64,000 nucleotides of DNA. Source: Paracoccus alkanivorans. GTDB lineage: Bacteria > Pseudomonadota > Alphaproteobacteria > Rhodobacterales > Rhodobacteraceae. Both the position numbers and the translations under genes were made by a program. The notes beneath the pieces are model-generated. The model was not told the DNA's origin. It saw only the letters and a program-made list of their open reading frames with translations, and searched no databases. Each line of letters begins with the position of its first letter. The first letter of the stretch is position 1. The stretch covers positions 558,001-622,000 of the forward strand of contig NZ_QOKZ01000002.1 in assembly GCF_003697785.1 (NCBI RefSeq), read 5' to 3'. This document shows positions 27,678 to 36,336 of the stretch, in pieces.

Positions 27678-28442
27678 TCAGTCCTTGGCAGTGGTCAGCC
27701 CGATCCCCGCCCGGTCGATCGCGGCGCGATCCTGTGGCGCGGGGTCGGCATCGGTGATGATCGCGGAAAATTCCGCCAGGTCGGCCAGCACATGCAGGGC
27801 CGAGCGCCCGAAGCGGCGGTGATTGACCAGCAGCACGCTGCGCCCGGCGGCGGATATCATGGCACGCTTGGCCCGCACCGCCGAATCGTCCATGTGGAAG
27901 GCCTGCAACCCCGCGAGAGCCGGGGTCGAGATGAATGCCAGATCAGCGCGCAGCCGCGACAGCGCCGTTTCGGTCACGACGCCGAAGAAGCCGTTGAACT
28001 TGGCGCTGAACACCCCGCCAAGCGCGATCAGGGTGATACGCGGCGTATCCCTGAGCCGGTCGATCACGGCGGCATTGTTGGTGATCACCGTCAGCGGCGC
28101 CTTGTCGGGCAGGCAGGCGCCCAGCAGGGCCGCCATGGAGCCGTCATTGACCATCACGGTCATGCCCGGCTCGACCAGGTCGAGCGCCGCCCGCGCCATG
28201 CGGGTCTTGGCATCGGCATCCTGCAATTCGCGGATGCGGAAATCGCTTTCGAATTGCGTTCCCGTCTCGATGGTCGCGCCGCCACGCACCTTGCGCAGCA
28301 GCCCTGCCTGTTCCAGATCGTCAAGATCGCGGTGGATGGTCATCTTCGAGACCGCGAAACGGGTCGCCAGATCGTCCAGATCGACGGCCCGCGCCTCGAT
28401 CAGTTGATCCATGATTGCCTGTCTGCGTTCATCGCGCTTCAT
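27678..28442 (-). CDS. eryR: EryR, DeoR-family regulator of the eryH-eryI operon
   Basis: The DeoR helix-turn-helix is ARAVDLDDLATRFAVSKMTIHRDLDDLEQAGLLRKVRGGA (28320-28400). The sensor domain has GMTVMVNDGSMAALLGACL and the closing region VLLVNHRRFGRSALHVLADLAEFSAIITD. The ATG at 28442 gives 254 aa; the ORF continues to 28511 but those codons overlap the AT-rich promoter. The gene leads the eryH-eryI-fbp-fba operon and probably controls it through the dyad at 28508-28540. The ligand may be a four-carbon sugar phosphate (inference). Confidence 0.87.
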   Translation of the reverse strand: MKRDERRQAIMDQLIEARAVDLDDLATRFAVSKMTIHRDLDDLEQAGLLRKVRGGATIETGTQFESDFRIRELQDADAKTRMARAALDLVEPGMTVMVNDGSMAALLGACLPDKAPLTVITNNAAVIDRLRDTPRITLIALGGVFSAKFNGFFGVVTETALSRLRADLAFISTPALAGLQAFHMDDSAVRAKRAMISAAGRSVLLVNHRRFGRSALHVLADLAEFSAIITDADPAPQDRAAIDRAGIGLTTAKD

Positions 28443-28496
28443 CTGACATCCCCGGGCCGATCCCTGCTCGGCGCGGGATCGTTTTAACAGCTTCGC

Positions 28497-28540
28497 CACA
28501 TATTTCAACATTTATTATGTGATTTTGTTATTATAAATGT
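28497..28540 (-). promoter_or_regulatory. AT-rich promoter/operator of the eryR operon
   Basis: Upstream of eryR lies an 8-bp perfect inverted repeat, ACATTTAT at 28508-28515 and ATAAATGT at 28533-28540, with a 17-bp spacer. A second overlapping dyad CACAT/ATGTG spans 28497-28521. The octamer GTTATTAT at 28527-28534 matches the GTTAT-N-AT pattern found twice in the eryA/ABC control region. These look like overlapping DeoR-type binding sites. Confidence 0.5.
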
Positions 28541-28640
28541 GAAGAATTTATGGCAACCCTGACTCTGCGGGACCATCATTTACCTTTCCTCAAGTAAATG
28601 CCGGTATGTCGGATCGTGACTCCGCTTGACATATGAGAAG

Positions 28641-29336
28641 ATGCACACCCCGGCAGCGCATAGGTTCGACCGCAAGTTCAATCGCCTGAAGGGCACGGTT
28701 TTCATCGTCACCTATGGCCGTTCGGGCTCGACCCTGCTGCAGAACCTGCTGATGACGATTCCGGGCTGCGTCATCCGGGGCGAGAATCACAACATGATGG
28801 AACCCATCTGGCAGGCGGCGATGCGCTGCCGGATGACGCGTGGGACCTGGGGGCAGGAACACCGCCCGCCGACCCATCCGTGGCACGGGGCAGACGGAAT
28901 CCGGCCATGGCCCTTCGCCGCCTCGATGATAGACGGTTTCGTCGATCATGTGCTCTGCCCGCCTCCCGAGGCGCGCTGGTTCGGTTTCAAGGAGATCCGC
29001 TACAATGCGCTTGGCGGGCATTTCGTCGAGATTCTGGATTTCATGGCGGCGCATTTCAAGAACGCACATTTCGTCTTCAATACACGGCGGATCGAGGATG
29101 TCATGAAATCGGCATGGTGGACCGAGTGGAAACCTGACGAGATCACCGTCCTTGCCCACGACATGGACCGGCGATTTGCCGATTACCATGATGCCCATCC
29201 CAGCAGGACCCGGATCACCCGCTACGAGGAGTTCGCGACCGATCCCGGTGCGCTGCGGGACGTGTTCGACATGTTGAAAGAGCCGATGGACCGTGATCGG
29301 ATACAGGCAGTGCTGCGTCAAAGACTGTCTCACTGA
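28641..29336 (+). CDS. Sulfotransferase-family protein
   Basis: This probably transfers sulfate from PAPS to a glycan or lipid. The 5'-phosphosulfate loop is clear near the N-terminus: VFIVTYGRSGSTLLQNLLM (about residues 17-35). A later NTRRIEDVMKSAWW matches the 3'-phosphate region with Arg and Ser. TRITRYEEFATDPGALRDVF is a typical sulfotransferase C-terminal element. I chose the ATG at 28641 (231 aa); a TTG at 28626 is possible. It converges on two glycosyltransferase genes, which suggests modification of a surface polysaccharide. It ends at a small hairpin. Confidence 0.8.
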   Translation: MHTPAAHRFDRKFNRLKGTVFIVTYGRSGSTLLQNLLMTIPGCVIRGENHNMMEPIWQAAMRCRMTRGTWGQEHRPPTHPWHGADGIRPWPFAASMIDGFVDHVLCPPPEARWFGFKEIRYNALGGHFVEILDFMAAHFKNAHFVFNTRRIEDVMKSAWWTEWKPDEITVLAHDMDRRFADYHDAHPSRTRITRYEEFATDPGALRDVFDMLKEPMDRDRIQAVLRQRLSH

Positions 29337-29349
29337 CCGGGGCGGTCAG
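29333..29349. terminator. Small shared hairpin between convergent genes
   Basis: The arms CTGACC and GGTCAG with loop GGGGC span the stop codons of the sulfotransferase (plus) and the family 2 glycosyltransferase (minus). The stem is short and has no U-run, so termination here is only possible. Confidence 0.3.
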
Positions 29350-30245
29350 ACCCGTTCGATCCCGGGCCGGAAACCTGCCCCCCGAAGGATCGAGGCATAG
29401 ATTCGCCTGCGCAACCTCCATGGCACATCCGCATCCTTCATTTGCCGGTGAACCCGGAAGGCATAGCCGGCCAGCCCGGCGATGCCCCCTTCACGACGGC
29501 GAAACGAGGCTTCGTTCCGGGTGCCGTAGCGGTATTTCCACAAATCGCTTTCACGAAGCTGACCGAAATGCACGCCGCGATTGCTGGCGATGTCGTGGAC
29601 CACGCGGCTTCGGGGGCAGAAGATGCCGGGATAGGAACGCGAAAGCCTGCTTGTATATTCGACATCGTCGAACCAGATGAAATAATCGGCGATCGGCAGG
29701 CCATGCTCCTTCACCGCCCAACGCGGAATCAGCACCGACACGAAGGAGCAGGACTCCACCAGAACCGGCGCGGAACCGTCGCACAGGAAACGCGGCCAGT
29801 CCCATGCCGGTCGGGGCGTGTTCATCTCGCACAGGCTGCCGTCGGTCCATTCCACCCGTGAACAGGCGAAAGCGGGCCTCCAGCCGTGCCGGGCCTGAAA
29901 CCCGGTCATCTCTTCCTGCAATACCCGCAGCGCGTCCGGTTCCGGATAGGCGTCGTCATCGGAAAGCCAGAAGTAATTCGCGCCCTGCGCATAGGCCGCC
30001 TTCAGTCCCGCGTGAAAGCCTCCTGCCCCGCCAAGATTTCCGGGCAGGCGCAGGTAACGGATGGCCGGCATTTGCCGCGCCCGGGCCAGAACCAGATCGC
30101 CGGTGCCATCGGTGGACGCGTTGTCAACCACCCAGATCACCTCTGGCCGCACCACCTGCCGGTCCAGCGCATCCAGAACCTTCGTCAGCTTGGCCGCGCG
30201 ATTGAAGGTCACGATAATGGCGGCGGTTCCGGTCAGCACACTCAT
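29346..30245 (-). CDS. Family 2 glycosyltransferase (GlfT2/rhamnosyltransferase-like)
   Basis: This 299-aa GT-A enzyme begins TAAIIVTFNRAAKLTKVLDAL. It has the nucleotide-sugar segment VIWVVDNASTDGT, an NLGGAGGFHAGLKAAYAQG stretch characteristic of galactofuranosyl/rhamnosyl transferases, and the metal site YFWLSDDDAYPEPDAL. WFDDVEYTSRLSR could provide the catalytic acid. No membrane helix is evident. It overlaps the upstream glycosyltransferase gene by 4 bp, so both act in one glycan pathway. The acceptor is unknown. Confidence 0.88.
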   Translation of the reverse strand: MSVLTGTAAIIVTFNRAAKLTKVLDALDRQVVRPEVIWVVDNASTDGTGDLVLARARQMPAIRYLRLPGNLGGAGGFHAGLKAAYAQGANYFWLSDDDAYPEPDALRVLQEEMTGFQARHGWRPAFACSRVEWTDGSLCEMNTPRPAWDWPRFLCDGSAPVLVESCSFVSVLIPRWAVKEHGLPIADYFIWFDDVEYTSRLSRSYPGIFCPRSRVVHDIASNRGVHFGQLRESDLWKYRYGTRNEASFRRREGGIAGLAGYAFRVHRQMKDADVPWRLRRRIYASILRGAGFRPGIERV

Positions 30246-31870
30246 GCCCGCCTCCGTTCCTGCCCGGTGCTGGCCGCGGAAAGATAGACCGGCATCAGCA
30301 CCTCTCTGGCCGTCGGATCATCGCCGAGCCTTGTCCAGGCCGCGTTCAGTTCCGCCACCTGCCGGGCCAGGAAATCACCGTCCCGCCAAAGCCGGTCGAC
30401 CAGCCTGACCGCCGCCCGGACCGTGGCGAAGGGCGATAGCGGAAGAAGCAACCCCTCCGGCAGGAGTTCATCCTGCGCCCCGACCCGCGTGGAGATTGGA
30501 ATGCAGCCATGCCGGACCGCCTCGTAACAGACCAGCGCCAGACCCTCGTTACTGGAGGGAAGCAACAGGATATCCGCCTCTTCCAGAAGTTCGAAAACCG
30601 GCATCCGGGCGGACCTGATCTCGACCCGTTCCGCCAATCCGTATCGCCGCAACAGCCGGCACATCGCCGCGCGAAACGGCCCTTCGCCCATGACCGTTGC
30701 CCGCAATTCGACGCCGCCGCGCCGCGCCCATCGCATCAGCGCCCGCAATATCGCGATCAGGACGATGGGGCGCTTCTGGTAATAGAAACGCCCGACAAAG
30801 GCGAAATGCAGCGATTTCTTGCCCGCCCGCATGGTCATCGGCACAAGCGGCTGCGCCAGTTGCGAACGGTCGAGCATCCTTCCAAGCGCCAGCTTTCCCG
30901 CTGCGTGGAAGCGATCCTGATAGAAGCGGATCAGGTCATTGCTGATGACATGATGGGTATCGATGAAATTCGACCAGGTACCGGAAATGCGCGGATAGCC
31001 TCCATCCGCGTATTCGACGATATGCGTGCTGTCGATTACCCTGACCCACGGAGCCCTGGCGCGCAGATACGGCAGCGCCCGGTAAAGCGGTGCGCAATGA
31101 TGGATATGCACCAGCCTGATATTCTCGCCTTGCACCAGTCTTTCCACAAATCGCGGCCAGAGATGATGCGGCAGGTAACGATCCAGCCGTATGAAACGGA
31201 TATCCGCATCCTGCGGCAGCCTCCCCGCGAGGCGTTGAAGTGACGGCACCGCGGCGATCACGAAGACCCGCAACCCCGCCTCCAACGCCCAACCGATGCA
31301 ATCGAAGGCAAGATTTTCGGCACCACCCAGTTCAAGCCAGTGCATACCGATCAGGATCGCCGGGCGACCGTTCGCCTGCGGGCCGGGACCGGTCATCAGC
31401 GGCGTCCCGTGACCACGGGCAAGCGCGACCATGTCCCGCCCGCGATCCCTGCGCCATTTGCGCATCATTTCGGCCATATGGCGGATCTGTTCGTAAATCA
31501 GCGGATTCAGGAAATAGATCATCCGTAGCAGCCGCACCGGTTTCCAGTCCGGCTCTGTCTGCGATGCTTCCCGCGGGTCGGGGGCGCGCGGGACCGACAG
31601 CATGATCGTGACGGGAGGTGCGGCATCATCCTTGCCCGGACACGCCAGATGACCCAGATATTCCGGGCTCAGATGTTCGGGGCCGGGGACGAACTCCCCT
31701 TCGATGATCGTAGGCTCGCACCAGACCGGGTTGTCACCCTCATACAGGTAGAAGTTCAGGTGCCTGGCCGGATAAAGCCGCTCATAGATCGCGAGGATCT
31801 CGGCAAGTTCCCGGCTGACATGCTCCGCTGGCTGCGAAGGGAACCGCGCCGTTGGCATGGACATGAACAT
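30242..31870 (-). CDS. Group 1/family 4 glycosyltransferase with N-terminal extension
   Basis: The C-terminal half has the GT-B fold: LHFAFVGRFYYQKRPIVLIAIL, RATVMGEGPFRAAMCRLLRRYGL, and the donor site LLPSSNEGLALVCYEAVRHG with its EX7E pattern. The acceptor domain begins at about residue 190 with ILIGMHWLELGGAENLAFDCIG. The first 180 residues form an extra domain of unknown role, including EHVSRELAEILAIYERLYPARHLNFYLYE. I chose the ATG at 31870 (542 aa). The ORF is open to a GTG at 31957, but that stretch crosses promoter-like sequence. It overlaps the next gene by 4 bp. Confidence 0.83.
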   Translation of the reverse strand: MFMSMPTARFPSQPAEHVSRELAEILAIYERLYPARHLNFYLYEGDNPVWCEPTIIEGEFVPGPEHLSPEYLGHLACPGKDDAAPPVTIMLSVPRAPDPREASQTEPDWKPVRLLRMIYFLNPLIYEQIRHMAEMMRKWRRDRGRDMVALARGHGTPLMTGPGPQANGRPAILIGMHWLELGGAENLAFDCIGWALEAGLRVFVIAAVPSLQRLAGRLPQDADIRFIRLDRYLPHHLWPRFVERLVQGENIRLVHIHHCAPLYRALPYLRARAPWVRVIDSTHIVEYADGGYPRISGTWSNFIDTHHVISNDLIRFYQDRFHAAGKLALGRMLDRSQLAQPLVPMTMRAGKKSLHFAFVGRFYYQKRPIVLIAILRALMRWARRGGVELRATVMGEGPFRAAMCRLLRRYGLAERVEIRSARMPVFELLEEADILLLPSSNEGLALVCYEAVRHGCIPISTRVGAQDELLPEGLLLPLSPFATVRAAVRLVDRLWRDGDFLARQVAELNAAWTRLGDDPTAREVLMPVYLSAASTGQERRRA

Positions 31871-31986
31871 CGCGGACCGGACCCCTGCGCCGCCTTGGTG
31901 AGGGGTAATCTCTATGTGGCGAAGGTTAACAAGACGTAAGCGCGCAGCGGAAACCACTCCCGCCAGACGGCGATCACGGCAGGGAC

Positions 31987-34900
31987 TTACTCTGCCGGCG
32001 CCGGTTTCGGCGTGCCTGCGGCCTCTTCGTCCGGGGTGCCGCGCAGGTTTTCGATCAGCACGTAGATGACCGGGGTCAGAAGCAGCGTCAGGATGAAGGC
32101 AAGGCTAAGGCCGCCCACGATCACAGCACCGATGGCCCGGCGGCTTTCGGCACCGGCCCCAGAGGCCAGCGCCAGCGGCACAGCCCCCAGAACCGTGGCG
32201 ATGGTGGTCATCATCACCGGGCGCAGCCGCGTGACCGCACCTTCGCGGGCGGCGTCGGGGATCGAGCGTCCCTCGGCCCGCAACTGGTTGGCGAATTCGA
32301 CGATCAGGATGCCGTTCTTGGCCATGATCCCGATGAGCAGGATCATTCCGACCTGCGAGAAGATGTTCACCGATGCGCCGGTGATCAACAGCGTGATCGC
32401 CGCGCCGCCCAGCCCAAGGGGCACGGTCAGCATGATAGTCAGCGGCGAGCGGAAGCTCTCGAACTGCGCGGCGAGCACCAGAAAGACGATCGCCAGCGCC
32501 ATCGCAAAGACCATGGCGACGCCGCCCGAGGATTCGAGGTAATCCGCCGCCTGCCCCTGCCAGGCAAGGCTGGCGCCCATCGGCAGTTGCCCGACCGCAT
32601 CCTCGACCGCCCTCATCGCCGTTGCCAGGTCGGCGCCCTCGCGCAGATCGGCCTCCATCTCGACCGAGATCAGCCGGTCATAGCGGTTGATCTCGGGCGC
32701 GGTCGCGCCGGTGCGGATCGAGGCAAAGGCCGACAGCGGGATCAGATCCCCGCGATCATTGCGCAGCAGCACCGACAGCATGTCCTCGACGGAGTCGCGA
32801 TCCTCCGGGGCAGCCTGCAGGACGACGGGATATTGTCTTCCGTCGGTGCTGTATTCGCCGACGCTGCGCGAGGCGAACAGCACTTGCAGGGTCTGGGCGA
32901 TGGCTTCGGATGTCAGCCCCAGATCCTGCGCGCGGGCGCGGTCTATCGACAATGTGGCGCCCGGCTGGTTGGCCGAGTAGTTCACCTCGACCGCGGCCAG
33001 CCCCGGATCGTCCTTCAATGCCGTGGCAAGCTGATCGGCCCATTCCACGCCGCGCTCGATATCGGGGGCACCCAGCATCCAGCGAATGCTGCCTTGCGAC
33101 CCGCCGATCCCCAATCCGCCCGAGGGCCTGACAAAAGTCGCCGCCTCGGTGATCTCCGCCAGTCTCGGGCGAAGCTCCGAGATCACGTCCTCCACGGTTT
33201 TCGACCGCTGGTCCCATGGGCTGAGCGTGACAAGCAGCAGCGCACGCCGCAATTCGCCCCATGTCCCGACGATGGCAGTGACGTTCTGAACGATGCCCTC
33301 CTCCCGCATCGGCTCCAGCATCGCCTCGATACGCCGGGTCGCGGCGTCGGTATAGGCGAGGTTCGAGCCCTGCGGGGCAGAGACATAGATGCGGAACTGG
33401 CCGCGATCCTCGTCCGGCGTCAATTGCCGCGGCAGGTTCTGGTAAATCGCGAAGGCCGAGGCGACGGCAAAGGCGCTGATGGCAAGGATCGGCAGGGGCC
33501 GGGCAATCATCCGGCCAAGCAGCGCGCCATAAGCACGCTCCAGTTGACCGATAAGTCGGTCGACAGCCCGGGTCAGTAGGCCCGGGCGATCCTCGCGCGG
33601 CAGAACCTTGGAGGCCAGCACCGGGGAAATCGTCAGGGCGACGAAGCCCGACACTGCCACGGCGACGGCCAGCACGATACCGAACTCGGCGAAAAGCTGG
33701 CCGATCTGGCCCTGCATGAAACTGATCGGCAGGAAAACCGCGATCAGGACGGCGGTCGTGGCGATCACCGCGAAACTGACCTGTCCGGCGCCGCGGCGGG
33801 CGGCCTCGGCCCGGCTCGCGCCCATCGCCCGATGGCGCTGGATATTTTCCAGCACCACGATGGCATCGTCCACGACCAGCCCGATCGCCAGGATCAGCGC
33901 GAAAAGCGTCAGGATATTGATCGAAAAGCCCAGCATCAACATCGCAAGGCCCGCGCCAAAGGCGGAAATCGGGATCGTCACGACCGGCACCATCGACAGC
34001 CGCAGCGAACCCAGGAACAGGAAGATCACCGCCGTCACCAGCAGCACCGCCTCGGCAAAGACCTTGCCCACCTGCTTGATCGAGCTTTCGATGAACACCG
34101 CCTCGTCCGAGGTGATCTCGAGCGTCATTCCGGCAGGCAGGGTCGGGATGATGCGTTCCAGTTCGGCGCGGACGGCGTTCGAGATGGCGACAGTGTTGGC
34201 CTGCGCCTGCGGCTGGACGCCCATGCCAAGGGCCAGCACCCCATTGCTGCGGAAATGCGACTCGGTCTGCTCTGCGCCCTCGTCGATCCTGGCGACATCG
34301 CCAAGCCGCAGCGGCCGGATACCGTCGTCGCGGACGACCATCTGCCGGAACGCGTCGGGCGAGGTGAATCGGGTTTGCGCAAGCACCTGCAATTGCCGGG
34401 CCCCGGTTTCTATTTCCCCGGCGGGCAGTTCGACATTGTTCGATTGCAGGGCGGCGATGATATCCGAGGTGGTAATTCCGTGCGCCGCCATCTGCGCCTG
34501 ATCCAGCCAGATCCGCATCGACGGCGCGCGCTCGCCATAGATCACGGTATTGGCCACCCCGGGCAGGCGCGCCAACCGGTCCTTGATATAGCGATCGGCG
34601 TAATCCGACAGTTCCAGCGAGGTCATGTCCGGGCTGGACAGGCTGAGCCGCAGCACCGGGTCACCCTCGCTGTCATTCTTGTCGATACGGGGCCTCTCGG
34701 CCTCCTCGGGCAGGTTGCCGACGACCCGTTCCACCGCGTTGCGGACATCATTTGCGGCGGCATCGATATTGCGCGAGGGATCGAATTCAAGCACCGTGCG
34801 CATGCCGCCGCGCTCTGATTCCGTGGACATGGAAGTGACGCCGGACACCCCGGCCAGCGCGCCTTCGATCACCGTCGCGACCTGGCTGTCGACCACATCG

Positions 34901-35067
34901 GGAGCAGCACCGGTATAGCTCACCCGCACCGTCACCCGCGCGGCTTCGACCTGAGGCAATTCGCGCACGGCGAGCCGGGTCATCGCCACGGCACCGATCA
35001 GCACGATCAGAAGGTTCAGCACCGTCACCAGAACCGGGCGGCGCAGGGAAAGATCGGGCAGGCTCAT
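31987..35067 (-). CDS. RND multidrug efflux permease (HAE1/AcrB-like)
   Basis: This 1026-aa inner-membrane proton antiporter has the RND pattern of 12 helices and two large periplasmic loops. The N-terminus is MSLPDLSLRRPVLVTVLNLLIVLIG. Helix 4 carries the proton-relay aspartates in ILAIGLVVDDAIVVLENIQRHR. It has the second-half motif QVGMILLIGIMAKNGILIVEFANQLR and VTRLRPVMMTTIATVLGAVPLALASGAGAESRRAIG (32160-32265). It overlaps the membrane-fusion gene by 4 bp. No outer-membrane channel gene follows, so a shared TolC is implied. Confidence 0.94.
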   Translation of the reverse strand: MSLPDLSLRRPVLVTVLNLLIVLIGAVAMTRLAVRELPQVEAARVTVRVSYTGAAPDVVDSQVATVIEGALAGVSGVTSMSTESERGGMRTVLEFDPSRNIDAAANDVRNAVERVVGNLPEEAERPRIDKNDSEGDPVLRLSLSSPDMTSLELSDYADRYIKDRLARLPGVANTVIYGERAPSMRIWLDQAQMAAHGITTSDIIAALQSNNVELPAGEIETGARQLQVLAQTRFTSPDAFRQMVVRDDGIRPLRLGDVARIDEGAEQTESHFRSNGVLALGMGVQPQAQANTVAISNAVRAELERIIPTLPAGMTLEITSDEAVFIESSIKQVGKVFAEAVLLVTAVIFLFLGSLRLSMVPVVTIPISAFGAGLAMLMLGFSINILTLFALILAIGLVVDDAIVVLENIQRHRAMGASRAEAARRGAGQVSFAVIATTAVLIAVFLPISFMQGQIGQLFAEFGIVLAVAVAVSGFVALTISPVLASKVLPREDRPGLLTRAVDRLIGQLERAYGALLGRMIARPLPILAISAFAVASAFAIYQNLPRQLTPDEDRGQFRIYVSAPQGSNLAYTDAATRRIEAMLEPMREEGIVQNVTAIVGTWGELRRALLLVTLSPWDQRSKTVEDVISELRPRLAEITEAATFVRPSGGLGIGGSQGSIRWMLGAPDIERGVEWADQLATALKDDPGLAAVEVNYSANQPGATLSIDRARAQDLGLTSEAIAQTLQVLFASRSVGEYSTDGRQYPVVLQAAPEDRDSVEDMLSVLLRNDRGDLIPLSAFASIRTGATAPEINRYDRLISVEMEADLREGADLATAMRAVEDAVGQLPMGASLAWQGQAADYLESSGGVAMVFAMALAIVFLVLAAQFESFRSPLTIMLTVPLGLGGAAITLLITGASVNIFSQVGMILLIGIMAKNGILIVEFANQLRAEGRSIPDAAREGAVTRLRPVMMTTIATVLGAVPLALASGAGAESRRAIGAVIVGGLSLAFILTLLLTPVIYVLIENLRGTPDEEAAGTPKPAPAE

Positions 35068-36170
35068 CCGCCTTCACCCGTCCGCGGGGCTGCCTCGGTA
35101 AGGCGGTCGCGGGGCGTGGCCCGGATCTCCATCCCCGGAGCGACGCGATGCAGGTTCGTCGCGATGATCCGTGCATCTTCGGAAAGCCCCGAGACCACCT
35201 CGACCATGCCATCGAGCTGCTGGCCGATCGTGATCTCGACCTGCTGGGCAACGCCGTCCCTGGCCAACAGCACCAGGTTCCGTTCGCCATCGACGCTGAG
35301 CACCTGCTCGGGAATGGCGAATTGCTGCCGCTCGTCCAGCACCAGATGCACCTGCAGGAACATGCCCCCCACAAGGGCGCGGTCCCGGTTCGGAACCTCG
35401 GCCCGCAAGGCTATCGAGCGGGTCGCGTCATCGACACGGGTATCGATCCGGCTGATCCGGCCTTCGAAGATCCGGCCCGGCCATGCCGCCGAGGTCAATT
35501 CGACCCGTTGCCCGGGCCTGAGCCGTGACAGCAGGTTTTCGGGAACGCTGAAATCCACCTCGATCACGGACAGGTCGTCAAGGGTGGTGACTACGGTCGC
35601 CGCATCGACCATCTGCCCCTCTACCAGATCGGTCAGCCCGACCACACCCGCGAAAGGCGCGCGGATGCGCCGGTCCTCGAGCGAAACTGTCGCGCGGTCG
35701 CGTTCCGCCTCGGCCCGCAGCAGCGCCCCCTTTGCGGTCTGATAGGCCGCGTCCGAGGCGTTGCCTGTCTTGTTGAGCTGCTCCTGGCGCGCGAAAGCAG
35801 CCTGTGCCTCGGCCAGTGTCGCCTCCGCGGCCTTGAGATCGGCCTGCTCGGCCCGGTCATCCAGTTCCAGCAGGATGTCTCCTTTCGCCACCTCGTCGCC
35901 GGGATGGAACGCGATGCGGGTGACGCGGCCGCTGGCTTCGGCGACCAGATCGATGGCCTTGCGCGCCCGTGCCGTGCCGACAGCCCGGACAGCGTCCGAG
36001 AAGGTGACGGTTTCGACCGGGATGGTCTCGACCGCCAGCGGCCCGGCCGGCTCATCGCCGGAAGGCCCGGTCGCGTTGGGCGAGGCGAGCAGCCGGTCGG
36101 TCACGTAAAGCCCGCCCGCCGATGCGGCAAGGATGACCAACAGTCCCAAGACAGCCTTGAGGGCTCGCAT
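35064..36170 (-). CDS. RND efflux membrane-fusion protein
   Basis: This 368-aa periplasmic adaptor has one N-terminal anchor helix (AVLGLLVILAASAGGLYVTD). The biotinyl-lipoyl half-domain is GRVTRIAFHPGDEVAKGDILLELDD. The coiled-coil hairpin (about residues 110-165, rich in Ala/Glu/Arg) is followed by RIRAPFAGVVGLTDLVEGQMVDA, the second lipoyl half. A beta-barrel segment PGQRVELTSAAWPGRIFEGRISRID completes it. It is the first gene of the efflux operon and overlaps the permease gene by 4 bp. No local regulator is seen. Confidence 0.92.
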   Translation of the reverse strand: MRALKAVLGLLVILAASAGGLYVTDRLLASPNATGPSGDEPAGPLAVETIPVETVTFSDAVRAVGTARARKAIDLVAEASGRVTRIAFHPGDEVAKGDILLELDDRAEQADLKAAEATLAEAQAAFARQEQLNKTGNASDAAYQTAKGALLRAEAERDRATVSLEDRRIRAPFAGVVGLTDLVEGQMVDAATVVTTLDDLSVIEVDFSVPENLLSRLRPGQRVELTSAAWPGRIFEGRISRIDTRVDDATRSIALRAEVPNRDRALVGGMFLQVHLVLDERQQFAIPEQVLSVDGERNLVLLARDGVAQQVEITIGQQLDGMVEVVSGLSEDARIIATNLHRVAPGMEIRATPRDRLTEAAPRTGEGG

Positions 36171-36336
36171 TCTGATCTCCTGATGGCACGGATACTGGAA
36201 TACTGTTGACCGGCGGCCCGATCACATGAGGGCACAAGCATAGAATCGCCCAATTAACCATATGCGGCAACTGATAATCGCGTGTATGGGGCTGGAAGCG
36301 ACGGGAATGCGACGATATCGGCCTTCGCGCCGGAAA

